NCBI RefSeq assembly: GCF_017351175.1 | Contig: NZ_JAFMPN010000008.1 | Span: forward strand, 62,001-126,000 | Direction: 5' to 3' | Origin: Desulfovibrio sp. Huiquan2017 | GTDB lineage: Bacteria; Desulfobacterota; Desulfovibrionia; Desulfovibrionales; Desulfovibrionaceae | Length of the DNA stretch: 64,000 nucleotides | In this document: in pieces, positions 7,832 to 17,135 of the stretch | How positions within the stretch are numbered: position 1 is the first letter of the stretch | Layout of the letters: each line of letters begins with the position of its first letter | Notes under the pieces: model-generated | The model's database searches: none | What the model was told of the DNA's origin: nothing | Seen by the model: the letters and a program-made list of their open reading frames with translations, nothing else | Made by a program: the position numbers and the translations under genes

Positions 7832-8182
7832 ATGGCCTGGCTGACCTGGACGGGGATGGTGCGGGTGCTCAAACCCGTTGCCGCCGGCATGGCCCTGGCC
7901 TATTTGGTCACGGGCTTCGTGGACGGACCTCCGCCTGTGAGCTTCAGCCGGGAGAGCCTGCATTCCGCCAAGCAAACGGAGATTCTGGAACCCCAGGGCG
8001 ACCTGGTCATCGAGCGGAACATCCTCAAGCTCGGCTCGCTGCTGACCTTCCGGGTCGAAGACCCGGCCCTGGTGCGGCAGCAACGGGAAATGGCGGGTGA
8101 GCCCGGCATGTTCTTCGATCCCGGGTTTCAAGGACCCGAGGTCAAGGGCATGGTGTCCGGCTCGCCCGAGTTCCTGCCGTAG
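7832..8182 (+). CDS. Small hypothetical protein (116 aa)
   Basis: Starts nine bases after the aminotransferase with GGGGAGCGC before the ATG, so translation coupling is likely. One hydrophobic N-terminal stretch (about residues 8-30, VLKPVAAGMALAYLVTGFV) could be a membrane anchor or uncleaved signal; the rest is polar with Pro/Gly at the C-terminus. No family recognised. Codon use fits the neighbours. Confidence 0.65.
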   Translation: MAWLTWTGMVRVLKPVAAGMALAYLVTGFVDGPPPVSFSRESLHSAKQTEILEPQGDLVIERNILKLGSLLTFRVEDPALVRQQREMAGEPGMFFDPGFQGPEVKGMVSGSPEFLP

Positions 8183-8298
8183 ACCCGGGACGAAGCGGGG
8201 CCTGCGGCGGCCGATTTGCCAGCCGGACCGCGCTCTGGTAATGGGAACCCCCCAAACGACATCACGCCGGGTGCGGCCCGGCACAAAGGAGTACAGTC

Positions 8299-8793
8299 AT
8301 GATCAAGATGGAAACCAGCATGGGCGATATCGTCATCGAACTCGATTTCGATAAGGCCCCTAAGACCGCAGCCAACTTCCAGCAGTACGTGGAGGAAGGT
8401 TTCTACGACGGCCTGATTTTCCACCGCGTCATCTCCAACTTCATGGTTCAGGGCGGCGGCATGGACAAGGACATGAAGGAAAAGGCGACCCGCGCGCCCA
8501 TTAAGAACGAGGCCAACAACGGCCTGACCAACGACAAATACACTCTGGCCATGGCCCGGACCATGGATCCTCATTCCGCCTCGTCCCAGTTCTTCATCAA
8601 CGTCAAGGACAACGGCTTCCTGAACTTCTCCTCCGAAACCCCCCAGGGTTGGGGCTATGCCGTGTTCGGCAAGGTTGTGGAAGGCCAGGACACCGTGGAC
8701 AAGATCAAGGATGTGGACACCGGCCGTCATGGCTTCCATGACGACGTGCCGCTGGAGCCCGTGGTCATCACCAAGGCGACCGTGGTCGAATAA
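8299..8793 (+). CDS. ppiB: Peptidyl-prolyl cis-trans isomerase, cyclophilin type
   Basis: 164 residues, the length of cytoplasmic bacterial PpiB. Cyclophilin landmarks are all visible: KAPKTAANF, the catalytic FHRVI segment with Arg, [24 protein letters not shown] and [10 protein letters not shown]. It has no signal peptide, so it acts in the cytoplasm. AAAGGAG precedes the ATG, and a perfect terminator follows at 8885. Confidence 0.96.
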   Translation: MIKMETSMGDIVIELDFDKAPKTAANFQQYVEEGFYDGLIFHRVISNFMVQGGGMDKDMKEKATRAPIKNEANNGLTNDKYTLAMARTMDPHSASSQFFINVKDNGFLNFSSETPQGWGYAVFGKVVEGQDTVDKIKDVDTGRHGFHDDVPLEPVVITKATVVE

Positions 8794-8884
8794 CGGCCCG
8801 TGTCGGCAAAGCCCGCCGCGGCGGGCCATCAACGCCGCTCGTGGGGCCGTTCCCTTTGAGGCCACACGACACTCCGCAAGTCAG

Positions 8885-8923
8885 AAGAGGCGCACCATGG
8901 TAGATGGTGCGCCTCTTTTTTTA
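8885..8923 (+). terminator. ppiB terminator, probably bidirectional
   Basis: Perfect 14-base arms AAGAGGCGCACCAT (8885-8898) and complement (8904-8917), loop of five, then seven T. The gene at 8964-9581 converges on it. Confidence 0.9.
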
Positions 8924-8963
8924 TACTGCGGATCGGGCTGTCCGGTTTTCCCCGGACCGGTCG

Positions 8964-9581
8964 CTACACGAACAGGTTGAGGCCGGTGTAGGACTTGGAG
9001 GCGTTCTGACTGAAGGCCAGGAGTCCGCCGCCGTCGAACCAGCTTGAGGGATTGGTGTTGTCCGCGTACCACCAGGCAAGGGTCTGCTGCTTCAGATCGA
9101 CCATCTTCTGGCTCTGGGAGAGCTGGGTGGAGGCCGTGGCAGTCAGCTTGCCCAACTGGATGATGTCATAAAATTCCTGGACCTTGTTCGGGTTGTCCTC
9201 AAAATATTTGTTGATCACGTCGGCGTCCTTGGTGTCTGCCGGGACCGTGACTTTGCCTGTCTTCGGGTCGTAGGTCATGGCGAACTCGGAGGACACGTCC
9301 ACGCCGAGCTTCTTCAGGTCGGCCATGACCGAGGCGTCCCATTTGTCGCCCAGGCTCTTGCGGTAGTCCTCCACCTCCTGGAACGAAAGTTTGTTGTCGT
9401 CCCCCTTGGGTATCTGGTCCAGAAGGGCGGATATTTCCGAGGCAAGCCCGGTGTTTTTATTGCTTTCTTTGGACTTCGCGTCCAGCGCCTCGGCTTGTTG
9501 GTGGAGCTGTGTTTCCTCCATTGAGGCGCGGAGCAGAGTATAGGTGTTGGCGATAAGATCCGATCCTATGGTCATTGACAT
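8964..9581 (-). CDS. Hypothetical protein (about 205 aa)
   Basis: Unrecognised. Opens MSMTIGSDLIANTYTLL; three in-frame ATGs lie close together, and 9581 is chosen because GGGAG on the minus strand then has seven-base spacing (9587 would leave only one base). The N-terminal third is helical and Gln/Lys-rich; residues about 55-75 (KGDDNKLSFQEVEDYRKSL) resemble an EF-hand-like loop followed by a helix, and two long helices end in SQSQKMVDLKQQ. No signal peptide or membrane segment. The ending SKSYTGLNLFV has some flavour of self-assembling or flagellar-type surface proteins, but that is only an impression. Confidence 0.7.
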   Translation of the reverse strand: MSMTIGSDLIANTYTLLRASMEETQLHQQAEALDAKSKESNKNTGLASEISALLDQIPKGDDNKLSFQEVEDYRKSLGDKWDASVMADLKKLGVDVSSEFAMTYDPKTGKVTVPADTKDADVINKYFEDNPNKVQEFYDIIQLGKLTATASTQLSQSQKMVDLKQQTLAWWYADNTNPSSWFDGGGLLAFSQNASKSYTGLNLFV

Positions 9582-9663
9582 GGACATACTCCCGCTGTTG
9601 CCGTTTCCTGGGGGAATGATTTTCCCCTCTACGGTTCTCAGCACAAGGCGTGCCAGACGGGAA

Positions 9664-9694
9664 CGGCGCGGTCCCGAGCATCGGAACCGCGCCG
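9664..9694 (-). terminator. Hairpin after livF
   Basis: Arms CGGCGCGGT (9664-9672) and ACCGCGCCG (9686-9694). It lies just past the livF stop but lacks a clear U-run, so it may be a stability hairpin. Confidence 0.4.
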
Positions 9695-9721
9695 GAACGC
9701 GTGCGTGGCGGGGAGCGTGGC

Positions 9722-10459
9722 TTAGCCGCCGAGATAGGCCCGCTTGACCTCCGGGTCGTCCATGAGGTCGGCGGACGAACCTTGGGCCACGATTTCGCCG
9801 GTGTCGATGACATAGCCTCGGTGGGCGAATTTGAGCGCCAGGTTGGCGTTCTGCTCGATGAGCAGGATGGTCATGCCTTCCTCGTTGAGTTCCTTGAGGG
9901 TCCGGAACATGTCGTACATGAGCAGGGGCGCCAGGCCCATGGACGGCTCGTCGAGCATGATCACCCGGCAGCCGGACATGAGCGCGCGGCCCACGGCGAG
10001 CATCTGTTGTTCGCCGCCGGACAAGGATTCGGAGCGTTGTTTTTTGCGCTCGTCCAGGCGCGGGAACAGGGTGTAGACGCGCTTGTAGTCGCGGTCTATC
10101 TCCCCTTGCCCGTCCTTGCGCGAGTAGGTGGCCAGCTTGAGGTTCTCCTCGACGGTCAGGTTGCCGAAGATGTGCCTCCCCTCGGGGACCAGCGCCATGT
10201 GCAGGTCCGCGACCACCTTGTCCGCTGGCATCCCCAGGATGGACGTGCCCCTGAAGCGGATGTCGCCCTGGATGACCTTGGGGGCCTCGGGTGGCGGCAG
10301 TTGGGCGATGGACATGAGCGTGGTGGACTTGCCCGCGCCGTTGGCGCCGATGAGGGTGACGATTTCTCCCTCGCCCACGGTGAAGGAGATGCCGTGCAGG
10401 GCTTCGATGTTGCCGTATTTGACGTAGAGGTTTTCGACTTCGAGTAAGGGAGTGGTCAT
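9722..10459 (-). CDS. livF: Branched-chain amino acid ABC transporter ATPase LivF
   Basis: 245 residues. ABC ATPase with Walker A GANGAGKST, signature LSGGEQQML and Walker B VIMLDEPSMGL. It shows the LivF subfamily pattern (EVENLYVKYGNIEALHGI, PEGRHIFGNLTVEENL). It pairs with LivG on the inner face of the membrane. The ATG at 10459 overlaps the livG stop by four bases (ATGA), so translation is coupled. Confidence 0.96.
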   Translation of the reverse strand: MTTPLLEVENLYVKYGNIEALHGISFTVGEGEIVTLIGANGAGKSTTLMSIAQLPPPEAPKVIQGDIRFRGTSILGMPADKVVADLHMALVPEGRHIFGNLTVEENLKLATYSRKDGQGEIDRDYKRVYTLFPRLDERKKQRSESLSGGEQQMLAVGRALMSGCRVIMLDEPSMGLAPLLMYDMFRTLKELNEEGMTILLIEQNANLALKFAHRGYVIDTGEIVAQGSSADLMDDPEVKRAYLGG

Positions 10460-11223
10460 ATGTTGTCGTCTCCAAGATAGGCCTTGATGACGGCCGGGTT
10501 GCTCTGGATGTCTTCGGGGGTGCCCTCGGCGATGGTTGAGCCGAAGTCGATGACCTTGATCCACTGGCACAGGGACGTGACGACCTTCATCTGATGCTCG
10601 ATCATGAAGATGGTGATGTCGAAGTGCTCGTGGATCCAGCGGACCAGGGTGATCAGATCCTCCACGTCCTTGGAGTTCAGCCCTGCCGCGGGCTCATCGA
10701 GGAGCAGGAGCTTGGGCCGGATGGACATGGCTCGGGCTATCTCCACGCGGCGTTGCAGCCCGTAGGGCAGGTTCTTGGGGAACTCCATGGCCACGTCGGT
10801 CAGGGACATGGCCTCCAGGAGGTCTTCGGCGATCTCCAGGATGCGCGCTTCGCGCTTGTGGTATTTTTTGCCGCGTATCACGGAATCCCAGACCGAATAC
10901 CCGAGGCGGTAGTGCTGGGCGATGCGAATGTTGTCCAACACGGTCATGTCGTGCCACAGGCGGATGTTCTGGAAGGTCCGGGCGATGCCCATGGAGGTGA
11001 CCTGGTGCGGCTTGAGCCCCTTGGTGGGCTTGCCGCCGAAGGTGATGGCCCCTTCGGTGGGCTGGTAGAAACCGGAGATGAGGTTGAAGATGGTGGTCTT
11101 GCCTGCGCCGTTGGGGCCGATGAGGCCCATCAGTTCGCCGCCCTGCATGTCCACGGAGAACTCGGAGACCGCCTGAAGGCCGCCGAACCGCTGGGTGAGG
11201 CTGTCTATTTTAAGCAGTGACAT
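10456..11223 (-). CDS. livG: Branched-chain amino acid ABC transporter ATPase LivG
   Basis: 255 residues. Walker A GPNGAGKTT, the Q-loop segment ARTFQNIRL, the degenerate signature LPYGLQRRVEIARA, and Walker B LLLLDEPAAGLN followed by a helical IHEHFDITIFMIEH typical of LivG. Fourth of five genes in the liv operon, 10 bases after livM. Confidence 0.96.
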   Translation of the reverse strand: MSLLKIDSLTQRFGGLQAVSEFSVDMQGGELMGLIGPNGAGKTTIFNLISGFYQPTEGAITFGGKPTKGLKPHQVTSMGIARTFQNIRLWHDMTVLDNIRIAQHYRLGYSVWDSVIRGKKYHKREARILEIAEDLLEAMSLTDVAMEFPKNLPYGLQRRVEIARAMSIRPKLLLLDEPAAGLNSKDVEDLITLVRWIHEHFDITIFMIEHQMKVVTSLCQWIKVIDFGSTIAEGTPEDIQSNPAVIKAYLGDDNI

Positions 11224-11233
11224 GAACAGCCCC

Positions 11234-12328
11234 CTATTTGAACGTGTAGTATTTCTTGAGTTTCGGGAACACGTCCGACAACTCCTTGTTGCCCATGATG
11301 CCCTCGGGCCTGAACTGCATGATCAGGACCAGGAGCAGGGGAATCATGACCCACTTGATGACGCCCGCCGATGGTTCCCAATCCGGGAAGACAAAGGTGG
11401 CCGGGGCCATCAGGAAATCGATGAGCGCCTGGGAGCGCAGGATTTCGAGCAGGAAGGTGAAGACCACCGCCGAAATGATCGCGCCCGACAGGGAGCCCAT
11501 GCCGCCCAGGTAGACCATGACCATGGCCTCGGTGGACTTGAGGATGTTGAAGGACTGCGGGTTGACGTAGCCGATGACGTGGGCGAACAGACCGCCCGCG
11601 CATCCGGCCAGACCCGCCGAGATCATGAAGTTTACGGTTTTGATCTTGTTGGTGTTCACCGACATGATCTCGGCCGCGGTCTCGTCCTGGCACACGGCGT
11701 TGACGCCCTTGCCATAGGTCGAGGTGATGAACCGGCGGATGACCCAGACGTCGAAGGCCGTGAACAGGATCACGTAGAGCAGGACCCAGGGGAAATCGTT
11801 GTCCCCGGCCAGCCAGGACGGGGTGCTGTCCACCATGGCCCAGACCGTGTCTTTCATGCCCTGGAAGCCGCGCGAGCCGCCGACGAAGTCCATGTTCTCG
11901 ATGGCCGAGATGACCATGTAGTTCACGGCGATGGTGATGATGGCCAGATAATCGTCGCGGGTTTTGAACGAGGGCAGGGCCACCAGGATGGAGGATACGG
12001 CCGCGACGGCACCGCCCAGCAGGATGATGACCGGGAAGACGAAGTAGGAGGCCGCCGCGGGCAGCAGGGGGTCGCCGAATTTGTCGCCGAAGCAGAGCAC
12101 GGACAGGATCGAGGCCACGTAGGCGCCCACGCACATGAAGGCTGCGTGGCCGCAGGTGAACTCGCCCATGTTGCCGTTCACCAGGTTCAGCGAGGTGGAC
12201 ATCATGATGTTGATGCCCCCGAACATGATGACCGCCTGGATGTAGTTGTCGAGAATGCGGTATTGGGCCAGGACCAGCAGGGCCACGGCCAGGAATGCCA
12301 TGAGGATGTTGAAGGTGTATTTCTGCAT
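11234..12328 (-). CDS. livM: Branched-chain amino acid ABC transporter permease LivM
   Basis: 364 residues with about nine hydrophobic segments; the LivM-type NLVNGNMGEFTCGHAAF and the coupling region ISAGLAGCAGGLFAHVIGYVNP are visible, and the C-terminus (FRPEGIMGNKELSD) is the usual family ending. Forms the inner-membrane channel with LivH. Confidence 0.95.
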   Translation of the reverse strand: MQKYTFNILMAFLAVALLVLAQYRILDNYIQAVIMFGGINIMMSTSLNLVNGNMGEFTCGHAAFMCVGAYVASILSVLCFGDKFGDPLLPAAASYFVFPVIILLGGAVAAVSSILVALPSFKTRDDYLAIITIAVNYMVISAIENMDFVGGSRGFQGMKDTVWAMVDSTPSWLAGDNDFPWVLLYVILFTAFDVWVIRRFITSTYGKGVNAVCQDETAAEIMSVNTNKIKTVNFMISAGLAGCAGGLFAHVIGYVNPQSFNILKSTEAMVMVYLGGMGSLSGAIISAVVFTFLLEILRSQALIDFLMAPATFVFPDWEPSAGVIKWVMIPLLLVLIMQFRPEGIMGNKELSDVFPKLKKYYTFK

Positions 12329-12341
12329 GCGTCTTGCCCGC

Positions 12342-13253
12342 CTAGATCTTGGTGGACTGCGGCATGCCGAACAGTCCTGTCGGTTTCATCCAGAGAATGA
12401 TCAGCAGGATGGTGAAGGCGAACAGGTCCCGGTAGGTGGACGGGAACACGGTGACCACGCCGACTTCGATGAAGCCGAGCAGGAATCCGCCGTAGAATGC
12501 GCCCCGGATGTCGCCGATGCCGCCGACAACGGCCGCGATGAACGCCTTCCAGCCGATGATCATGCCCATGAACGGTTCGAGCACGGGGTAGGACATGGCG
12601 AAGAGCAGTCCGGCCAGGCCCGCGAAACCGGAGCCCAGGATGAAGGTGAAGACGATGATCTGGTCGATGGGGATGCCCATGAGCGGGATGGCGAACTTGT
12701 CGTAGGAGATACCGCGCATGGCCATGCCGATCTTGGTCTTGGTGACGATGAAATTGAGGATGACGAAGACGGCCACGGCCGCGACGATGACGATGACCTT
12801 CAGGTTGGTCACGGTCACGCCGCCCATGTTCCAGATGGTCTTGTGGACCAGCTCGGGGAACTTCAACCGGCTGGCGCCGAGCACGGCCAGGTTGGAGTAT
12901 TCGAGGATCAAGCCGCACATGAGGGCCGTGATGACCACGTAGAGGCGGTGCGCCCCCTTGCGGCGCAGGGGCCGGTAGGCGATGCGCTCCAGGGTCACCC
13001 CCACGCAGGCGGTCAGGAACATGGTCAGCGGCACGGCGAGCAGGAATGTCGCCATGGGCGACAGCCCGAGCGCCGGGCCGAGCATGAATCCGGCCACGAA
13101 AAACGCGATGTATGCGCCGACCATGAAGATGTCGCCATGGGCGAAGTTGATCAGGCGCAGCACGCCGTACACCAGGGTGTAGCCCAACGCGATGAGCGCG
13201 TAGAAGCTGCCCCACTGCAGGGCGTTGATGATATTTTGAATGATGAAATCCAC
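12342..13253 (-). CDS. livH: Branched-chain amino acid ABC transporter permease LivH
   Basis: 303 residues, eight or so membrane segments, starting MDFIIQNIINALQWGSFYALIALGY-type LivH N-terminus; the segment LRLINFAHGDIFMVGAY is diagnostic for this family. Located between livK (123 bases upstream, with a hairpin in the gap) and livM (13 bases downstream). Confidence 0.95.
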   Translation of the reverse strand: MDFIIQNIINALQWGSFYALIALGYTLVYGVLRLINFAHGDIFMVGAYIAFFVAGFMLGPALGLSPMATFLLAVPLTMFLTACVGVTLERIAYRPLRRKGAHRLYVVITALMCGLILEYSNLAVLGASRLKFPELVHKTIWNMGGVTVTNLKVIVIVAAVAVFVILNFIVTKTKIGMAMRGISYDKFAIPLMGIPIDQIIVFTFILGSGFAGLAGLLFAMSYPVLEPFMGMIIGWKAFIAAVVGGIGDIRGAFYGGFLLGFIEVGVVTVFPSTYRDLFAFTILLIILWMKPTGLFGMPQSTKI

Positions 13254-13326
13254 GGTAGCCTTCCCTGGGGAAAAAGTCTCGGCTCTTGGGCCAAGGGGCG
13301 CCGGATGCCTCGGCGGGGGGATACAA

Positions 13327-13351
13327 GAGCGGGGGCCGTCGGCCCCCGCTC
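13327..13351 (-). terminator. Hairpin between livK and livH
   Basis: Perfect 11-base arms GAGCGGGGGCC (13327-13337) and complement (13341-13351), loop GTC. There is no U-run; probably a partial terminator or mRNA end that leaves binding-protein mRNA in excess over the membrane genes. Confidence 0.6.
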
Positions 13352-13375
13352 ACCTCAATCGGTGCCGTTGCGCGT

Positions 13376-14551
13376 CTACGGGCAGACGGACTGCTCGAAG
13401 ACGAATTCACCCTGGTCGGAGATCTTGACCACGACGGCGCATTTGATCGGGTCGCCCTGTTCGTCGAACTTGGACTTGCCGGTGATGCCGTCGAAGGACT
13501 TGATGGAAGCCAGGCCGTCGCGGATGAGCTTGCGCTCCTTGCGCGGGTTGGGGTCCACCTTGCCTGCGTTCTGGATGCCCTGGACGAGCAGGCCGATGGA
13601 ATCCCAGGTCAGGGCCGCGTAGTCGGCCGGGGTGGAACCGTAGGCCTTCTCATAGCGGTCGATGAAGACCTTGGTGGCGCCGGCGGCGCCTGCCGCGGCG
13701 TAGTGGGTGGAGAAGTAGTTGCCGTAGCACTGCTCGCCGCAGAGCTTGATCAGGTCGGGGGTGCCCCAGGCGTCGGAGCCCATGAAGGGACCCTTGTAGC
13801 CGAGGTCACGCGCCTGCTGCACGATCAGGGCCACCTGATTGTAGTTGTCGGGTACGAAGATGAAGTCCGGGTTGGCCTTGATGATGGTGGTCAACTGGGC
13901 GGAGAAATCCTGGTCCTTGGTGCCGTGGGACTCGAAGGCCACGACCGGGCCGAGGCCCTTCTTTTCCCAGGCGCTCTTGAAGATTTCGGCCAAACCCTTG
14001 GAATAGTCGTTGGACACGTCGAAGAGGACGGCGGCCGTCTTGGCGCCGAACTTCTGGGAGGCGAAGTCCGCGGCGACGGGACCCTGGAACGGATCCAGGA
14101 AGGCGGCGCGGAAGACCCAGGGGCGATCCTTGGTGGTGTCGGGATTGGTGGACCACGGGGTGATCATCGGGCAACGGTTGTCGTTGCAAGTGCCGCCGGC
14201 GGGCACGGCCTGCTTGGAGGAGTTGGGGCCGATGATGGCGACCACGTTCTCCTGCTCGATGAGCTTCAGGGCCGCGTTGACGGCGGATTCGGCCTTGGAC
14301 TCGTTGTCCATGTAGACGAATTCGAGCTGGTACTTCTTGCCGCCGACCTCAAGGCCGCCGGCGTCGTTGATGTCCTTGAGGTACATCTCGGCGGCTTTCT
14401 TGGAGCCGTCGCCGACCTCGGGAATGTCGCCCGTCAGGGGCAGGTTGAAGCCGATTTTGATGGTGTCGGCGGCAAAGGCCGGGACAATCATCAAAAAGCT
14501 CAGAACGAACGCCAGAGCCAGCAGGCCCATTTTGTGCAAACTCAGTTTCAT
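13376..14551 (-). CDS. livK: Branched-chain amino acid-binding periplasmic protein
   Basis: 391 residues from the ATG with GGAGGAG upstream (about 14551); the in-frame extension to 14647 needs a TTG and lacks the signal peptide context. A clear Sec signal peptide (MKLSLHKMGLLALAFVLSF...) ends at AFA-A, followed by IKIGFNLPLTGDIPEVG, the start of the type I periplasmic binding fold; VAIIGPNSSKQAVPAG and VFRAAF are further family landmarks. It delivers ligand to LivHM. First gene of the operon; the actual ligand (branched-chain amino acid, amide or other) cannot be read from the sequence. Confidence 0.94.
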   Translation of the reverse strand: MKLSLHKMGLLALAFVLSFLMIVPAFAADTIKIGFNLPLTGDIPEVGDGSKKAAEMYLKDINDAGGLEVGGKKYQLEFVYMDNESKAESAVNAALKLIEQENVVAIIGPNSSKQAVPAGGTCNDNRCPMITPWSTNPDTTKDRPWVFRAAFLDPFQGPVAADFASQKFGAKTAAVLFDVSNDYSKGLAEIFKSAWEKKGLGPVVAFESHGTKDQDFSAQLTTIIKANPDFIFVPDNYNQVALIVQQARDLGYKGPFMGSDAWGTPDLIKLCGEQCYGNYFSTHYAAAGAAGATKVFIDRYEKAYGSTPADYAALTWDSIGLLVQGIQNAGKVDPNPRKERKLIRDGLASIKSFDGITGKSKFDEQGDPIKCAVVVKISDQGEFVFEQSVCP

Positions 14552-14899
14552 TACTCCTCCTCTCATAGGAATTATGGTTGCTGATCGGAACAGTGATGAT
14601 TCATACACGATATAGGGAGTGAGAGGAAGTGATTTCCAATAGTACAATTTTGCAAATCTCCCGGTATGGTTGGATAAATTGCGTACTTTTAGAATAAATG
14701 GGCGCGAAATTTCTCAAAAAGAAATTTTTGGGGGTGCTAAATTTTTCATTAATGTCAGAAAAAGATCGGAGAATCATCCATTGTGTGCCTGCAATCTGGC
14801 GAAGAAGGGAAGCGGCGCCGTTTCGGGGGCGCGAAAAAGGCCGGTCCCTGACGGGAACCGGCCTTGCGAAGACGGGATGGAACGGGGGCTGGTCGGCGG
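14552..14899. other. 348-bp gap upstream of livK; carries acyl-CoA ligase terminator
   Basis: AT-rich livK leader and promoter region (14552-14760) followed by the minus-strand terminator of the acyl-CoA ligase: arms AAGGCCGGTCCC (14837-14848) and GGGAACCGGCCTT (14853-14865) with five A at 14834-14838 as the U-tract. No gene seen. Confidence 0.6.
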
Positions 14900-16636
14900 T
14901 TATTCGGCCTCTTGCCCGGTCTTGGCGTTCTTTTTTCCGTTCCGGCGCAGTTTTTTGGCCTCGGCTTTGGCTTCCTCCTCCTCGCGCAGGGCGCGGCGCA
15001 GGACCTTGCCGACCATGGTCTTGGGCAGGTCGTCGCGGAATTCCACTTGGCGCGGGACCTTGTAGTTGGCCAGCTTCTCCCTACAGTAGGAGATGACGTC
15101 GCTGCGGGAGAGCCGCTCGCCGTCCTGGACCACCACGTAGGCCTTGACGATTTCGCCGCGCGCCTCGTGGCGGATGCCTACGGACACGGCCTCCTTGATC
15201 TTGGGATGGCTGTGCAGGACCTCGTCGATCTCGCGCGGATAGATGTTGTACCCGCCGGAGATGATCAGGTCCTTTTTGCGGTCCACGATGTAGAAGTAGC
15301 CTTCCTCGTCCATGGTGGCGATGTCTCCGGTATAGAGCCAGCCGTTGCGGAGCACGTCGGCCGTGGCGTCGGGCCGGTTGTAGTAGCCCTTCATGACCTG
15401 CGGGCCTCGGATGACCAGTTCGCCGCGCTTGCCCGGGGGCAGGGGGTCGCCGCCGACCTCCATGTCCACGATCTTGGCATCCGTGTCCGGGAAGGGCAGC
15501 CCTATGGAGCCGTCTTTGCTCTTGCCGATCAGCGGGTTGAAGTGGGTCACGGGCGAGGCCTCGGTCAGGCCGTATCCCTCCGTGATGGAGGTGCCGGAGC
15601 GCTTGAGGAACTGCTCCATGTACTCCACGGGCATGGGCGCGGACCCGGATACGCAGACTTCGATGGAATTGAGGTCGTACTTGTCGATGTCCTTTTGCTG
15701 CAACAGCGAAATGTACAGGGCGGGCGCGCCGGGGAATACCGTGGGGCGGAGTTTGTGGATGCCCTTGAGCACGTCGAGCGGCACGTAGCGCGGAAACGGG
15801 GCCAGTGTCGCGCCCAGGCTGGTCGGCCAGGCCAGGCAGGTGGTCAGCCCATATATATGAAAATAGGGCAGGATGCCGAGGAAGGTCTCCCGCTTTTTGC
15901 CTAGGGTGAACATCATGGATTGGCACTGCTGCATATTCGCGCCGATGTTGAAATGGGTCAGGATGCACCCTTTGGACACGCCCGTGGTCCCGCCGGTGTA
16001 TTGCAACAGGGCCATGTCCTCGGGGACCACCCGGTCGTTGGTGAACCGTTCGCGCCCCTTGGTCAGGGCCTTGAAGGGCAGCACGGTCTTGCCGTCATAG
16101 GGCACCTTGTGGGTGTGTCCGCCTTTTTTCGCCTGGAGCCAGTAGAGCAGATTCAGGGGAAACTTCAGCCCCTCGCCGATGGTGGTCACAAAGAATTTTT
16201 CCACCGGCAGGGAGTCGCGGAGCTTTTCGAGCTTGGGCCAGAGCATGTCCAGGGTGATACAGCAGCGCACTCCGGCGTCATTGAACTGGTGGATGATCTC
16301 GGTTTCCATGTACAGGGGATTGGTCATGACCCCCACGGCCCCGGCCCGGAGCACGCCCCAGAAGGCGATGATGGATTGGGGCAGGTTGGGCAGCATCAGC
16401 GCCACCCTGTCGCCCTTTCGGATACCCGCCGCGCGGAGGTTGGCCGCCACGATTTCGGTCTGCGTCTTGAGCTTGGCGTAGGTGATCGACCAGTTGCGGA
16501 AAACGATGGCCTTGCGTTTGGGCCATTTGTGCGCGGCCCTGTCCAGGAACTTGAACAGGGGGATCTTTTCGTAATCCAGCGTGGGCGGAACATCCGGATC
16601 GTAGGATTTGAGCCAGGGGCGGTCGATTTGCTCCAT
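14900..16636 (-). CDS. fadD: Long-chain fatty acid-CoA ligase
   Basis: 578 residues. Adenylate-forming enzyme: the AMP-binding P-loop LLQYTGGTTGVSKGC, ITEGYGLTEASPV, GWLYTGDIATMDEEGYFYIVDRKKDLI and the C-terminal lysine region LPKTMVGKVLRRALRE. It activates fatty acids to acyl-CoA at the membrane for degradation or lipid synthesis. The extra C-terminal tail is Lys/Glu-rich (EEEEAKAEAKKLRRNGKK). Monocistronic with its own terminator. Chain-length preference is by family resemblance only. Confidence 0.92.
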   Translation of the reverse strand: MEQIDRPWLKSYDPDVPPTLDYEKIPLFKFLDRAAHKWPKRKAIVFRNWSITYAKLKTQTEIVAANLRAAGIRKGDRVALMLPNLPQSIIAFWGVLRAGAVGVMTNPLYMETEIIHQFNDAGVRCCITLDMLWPKLEKLRDSLPVEKFFVTTIGEGLKFPLNLLYWLQAKKGGHTHKVPYDGKTVLPFKALTKGRERFTNDRVVPEDMALLQYTGGTTGVSKGCILTHFNIGANMQQCQSMMFTLGKKRETFLGILPYFHIYGLTTCLAWPTSLGATLAPFPRYVPLDVLKGIHKLRPTVFPGAPALYISLLQQKDIDKYDLNSIEVCVSGSAPMPVEYMEQFLKRSGTSITEGYGLTEASPVTHFNPLIGKSKDGSIGLPFPDTDAKIVDMEVGGDPLPPGKRGELVIRGPQVMKGYYNRPDATADVLRNGWLYTGDIATMDEEGYFYIVDRKKDLIISGGYNIYPREIDEVLHSHPKIKEAVSVGIRHEARGEIVKAYVVVQDGERLSRSDVISYCREKLANYKVPRQVEFRDDLPKTMVGKVLRRALREEEEAKAEAKKLRRNGKKNAKTGQEAE

Positions 16637-17135
16637 CGGGCGCTTCCTTTAACAAGTTTGGGTGGTGAAAATGTGCGGCGAAGGTATATTAGCCCGGGCG
16701 CATGGTCAATATGGCTTGTTTCAAACGATCGGATCGAGTTTTTGACGATTTCCGGCGGGTCTCGCCGGGGCGTCGGGGAAGCTGCCATCGCGGGCGAGGC
16801 CCGGGAAAATAAAAGATACTCGTTTCATTTGGTTGGCGGCATGTCCGGTGCTCGTGGTCTTCTTGGCAGACTCCTTGCAACTATGTCGAAATGCCCCTTG
16901 GGGGGAAATCCTTGCCTGTCGGCCAACATCGGGGCCCCGTGCGTCCCGATCATTCAATATGTCAATGATCAATCCGGCAGATGGGCAAGGCGGACTTCAA
17001 GGCCTCCGGGCGAAGAGAGACGGGCGGGCCTGAGTTGACAGGGGTGGAGCCCATGCCTACAGTGAAAACTTCGGCATACCCGGGTGCCACTCCATGCAGA
17101 TAAATCATTGATCGAACGAATGACCGAGAAAGTGC
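16637..17135. other. 499-bp divergent gap between the acyl-CoA ligase and the wHTH regulator
   Basis: Contains a minus-strand promoter candidate near the ligase (GGTCAA at 16704-16709 read as TTGACC, with TATACC/TACCTT about 15-17 bases on) and a good plus-strand promoter at 17035-17063. No gene or stable hairpin is apparent between them. Confidence 0.5.
17035..17063 (+). promoter_or_regulatory. Sigma-70 promoter of the regulator-neuB operon
   Basis: TTGACA (17035-17040), exactly 17 bases, TACAGT (17058-17063), predicting a leader of about 65 bases before the start codon at 17136. Confidence 0.6.

Noticed and set aside
11195-12400. Long plus-strand frame opposite livM
   Set aside because: Antisense frame of a membrane protein; reads as His/Asp/Gln-rich low complexity with no family match.
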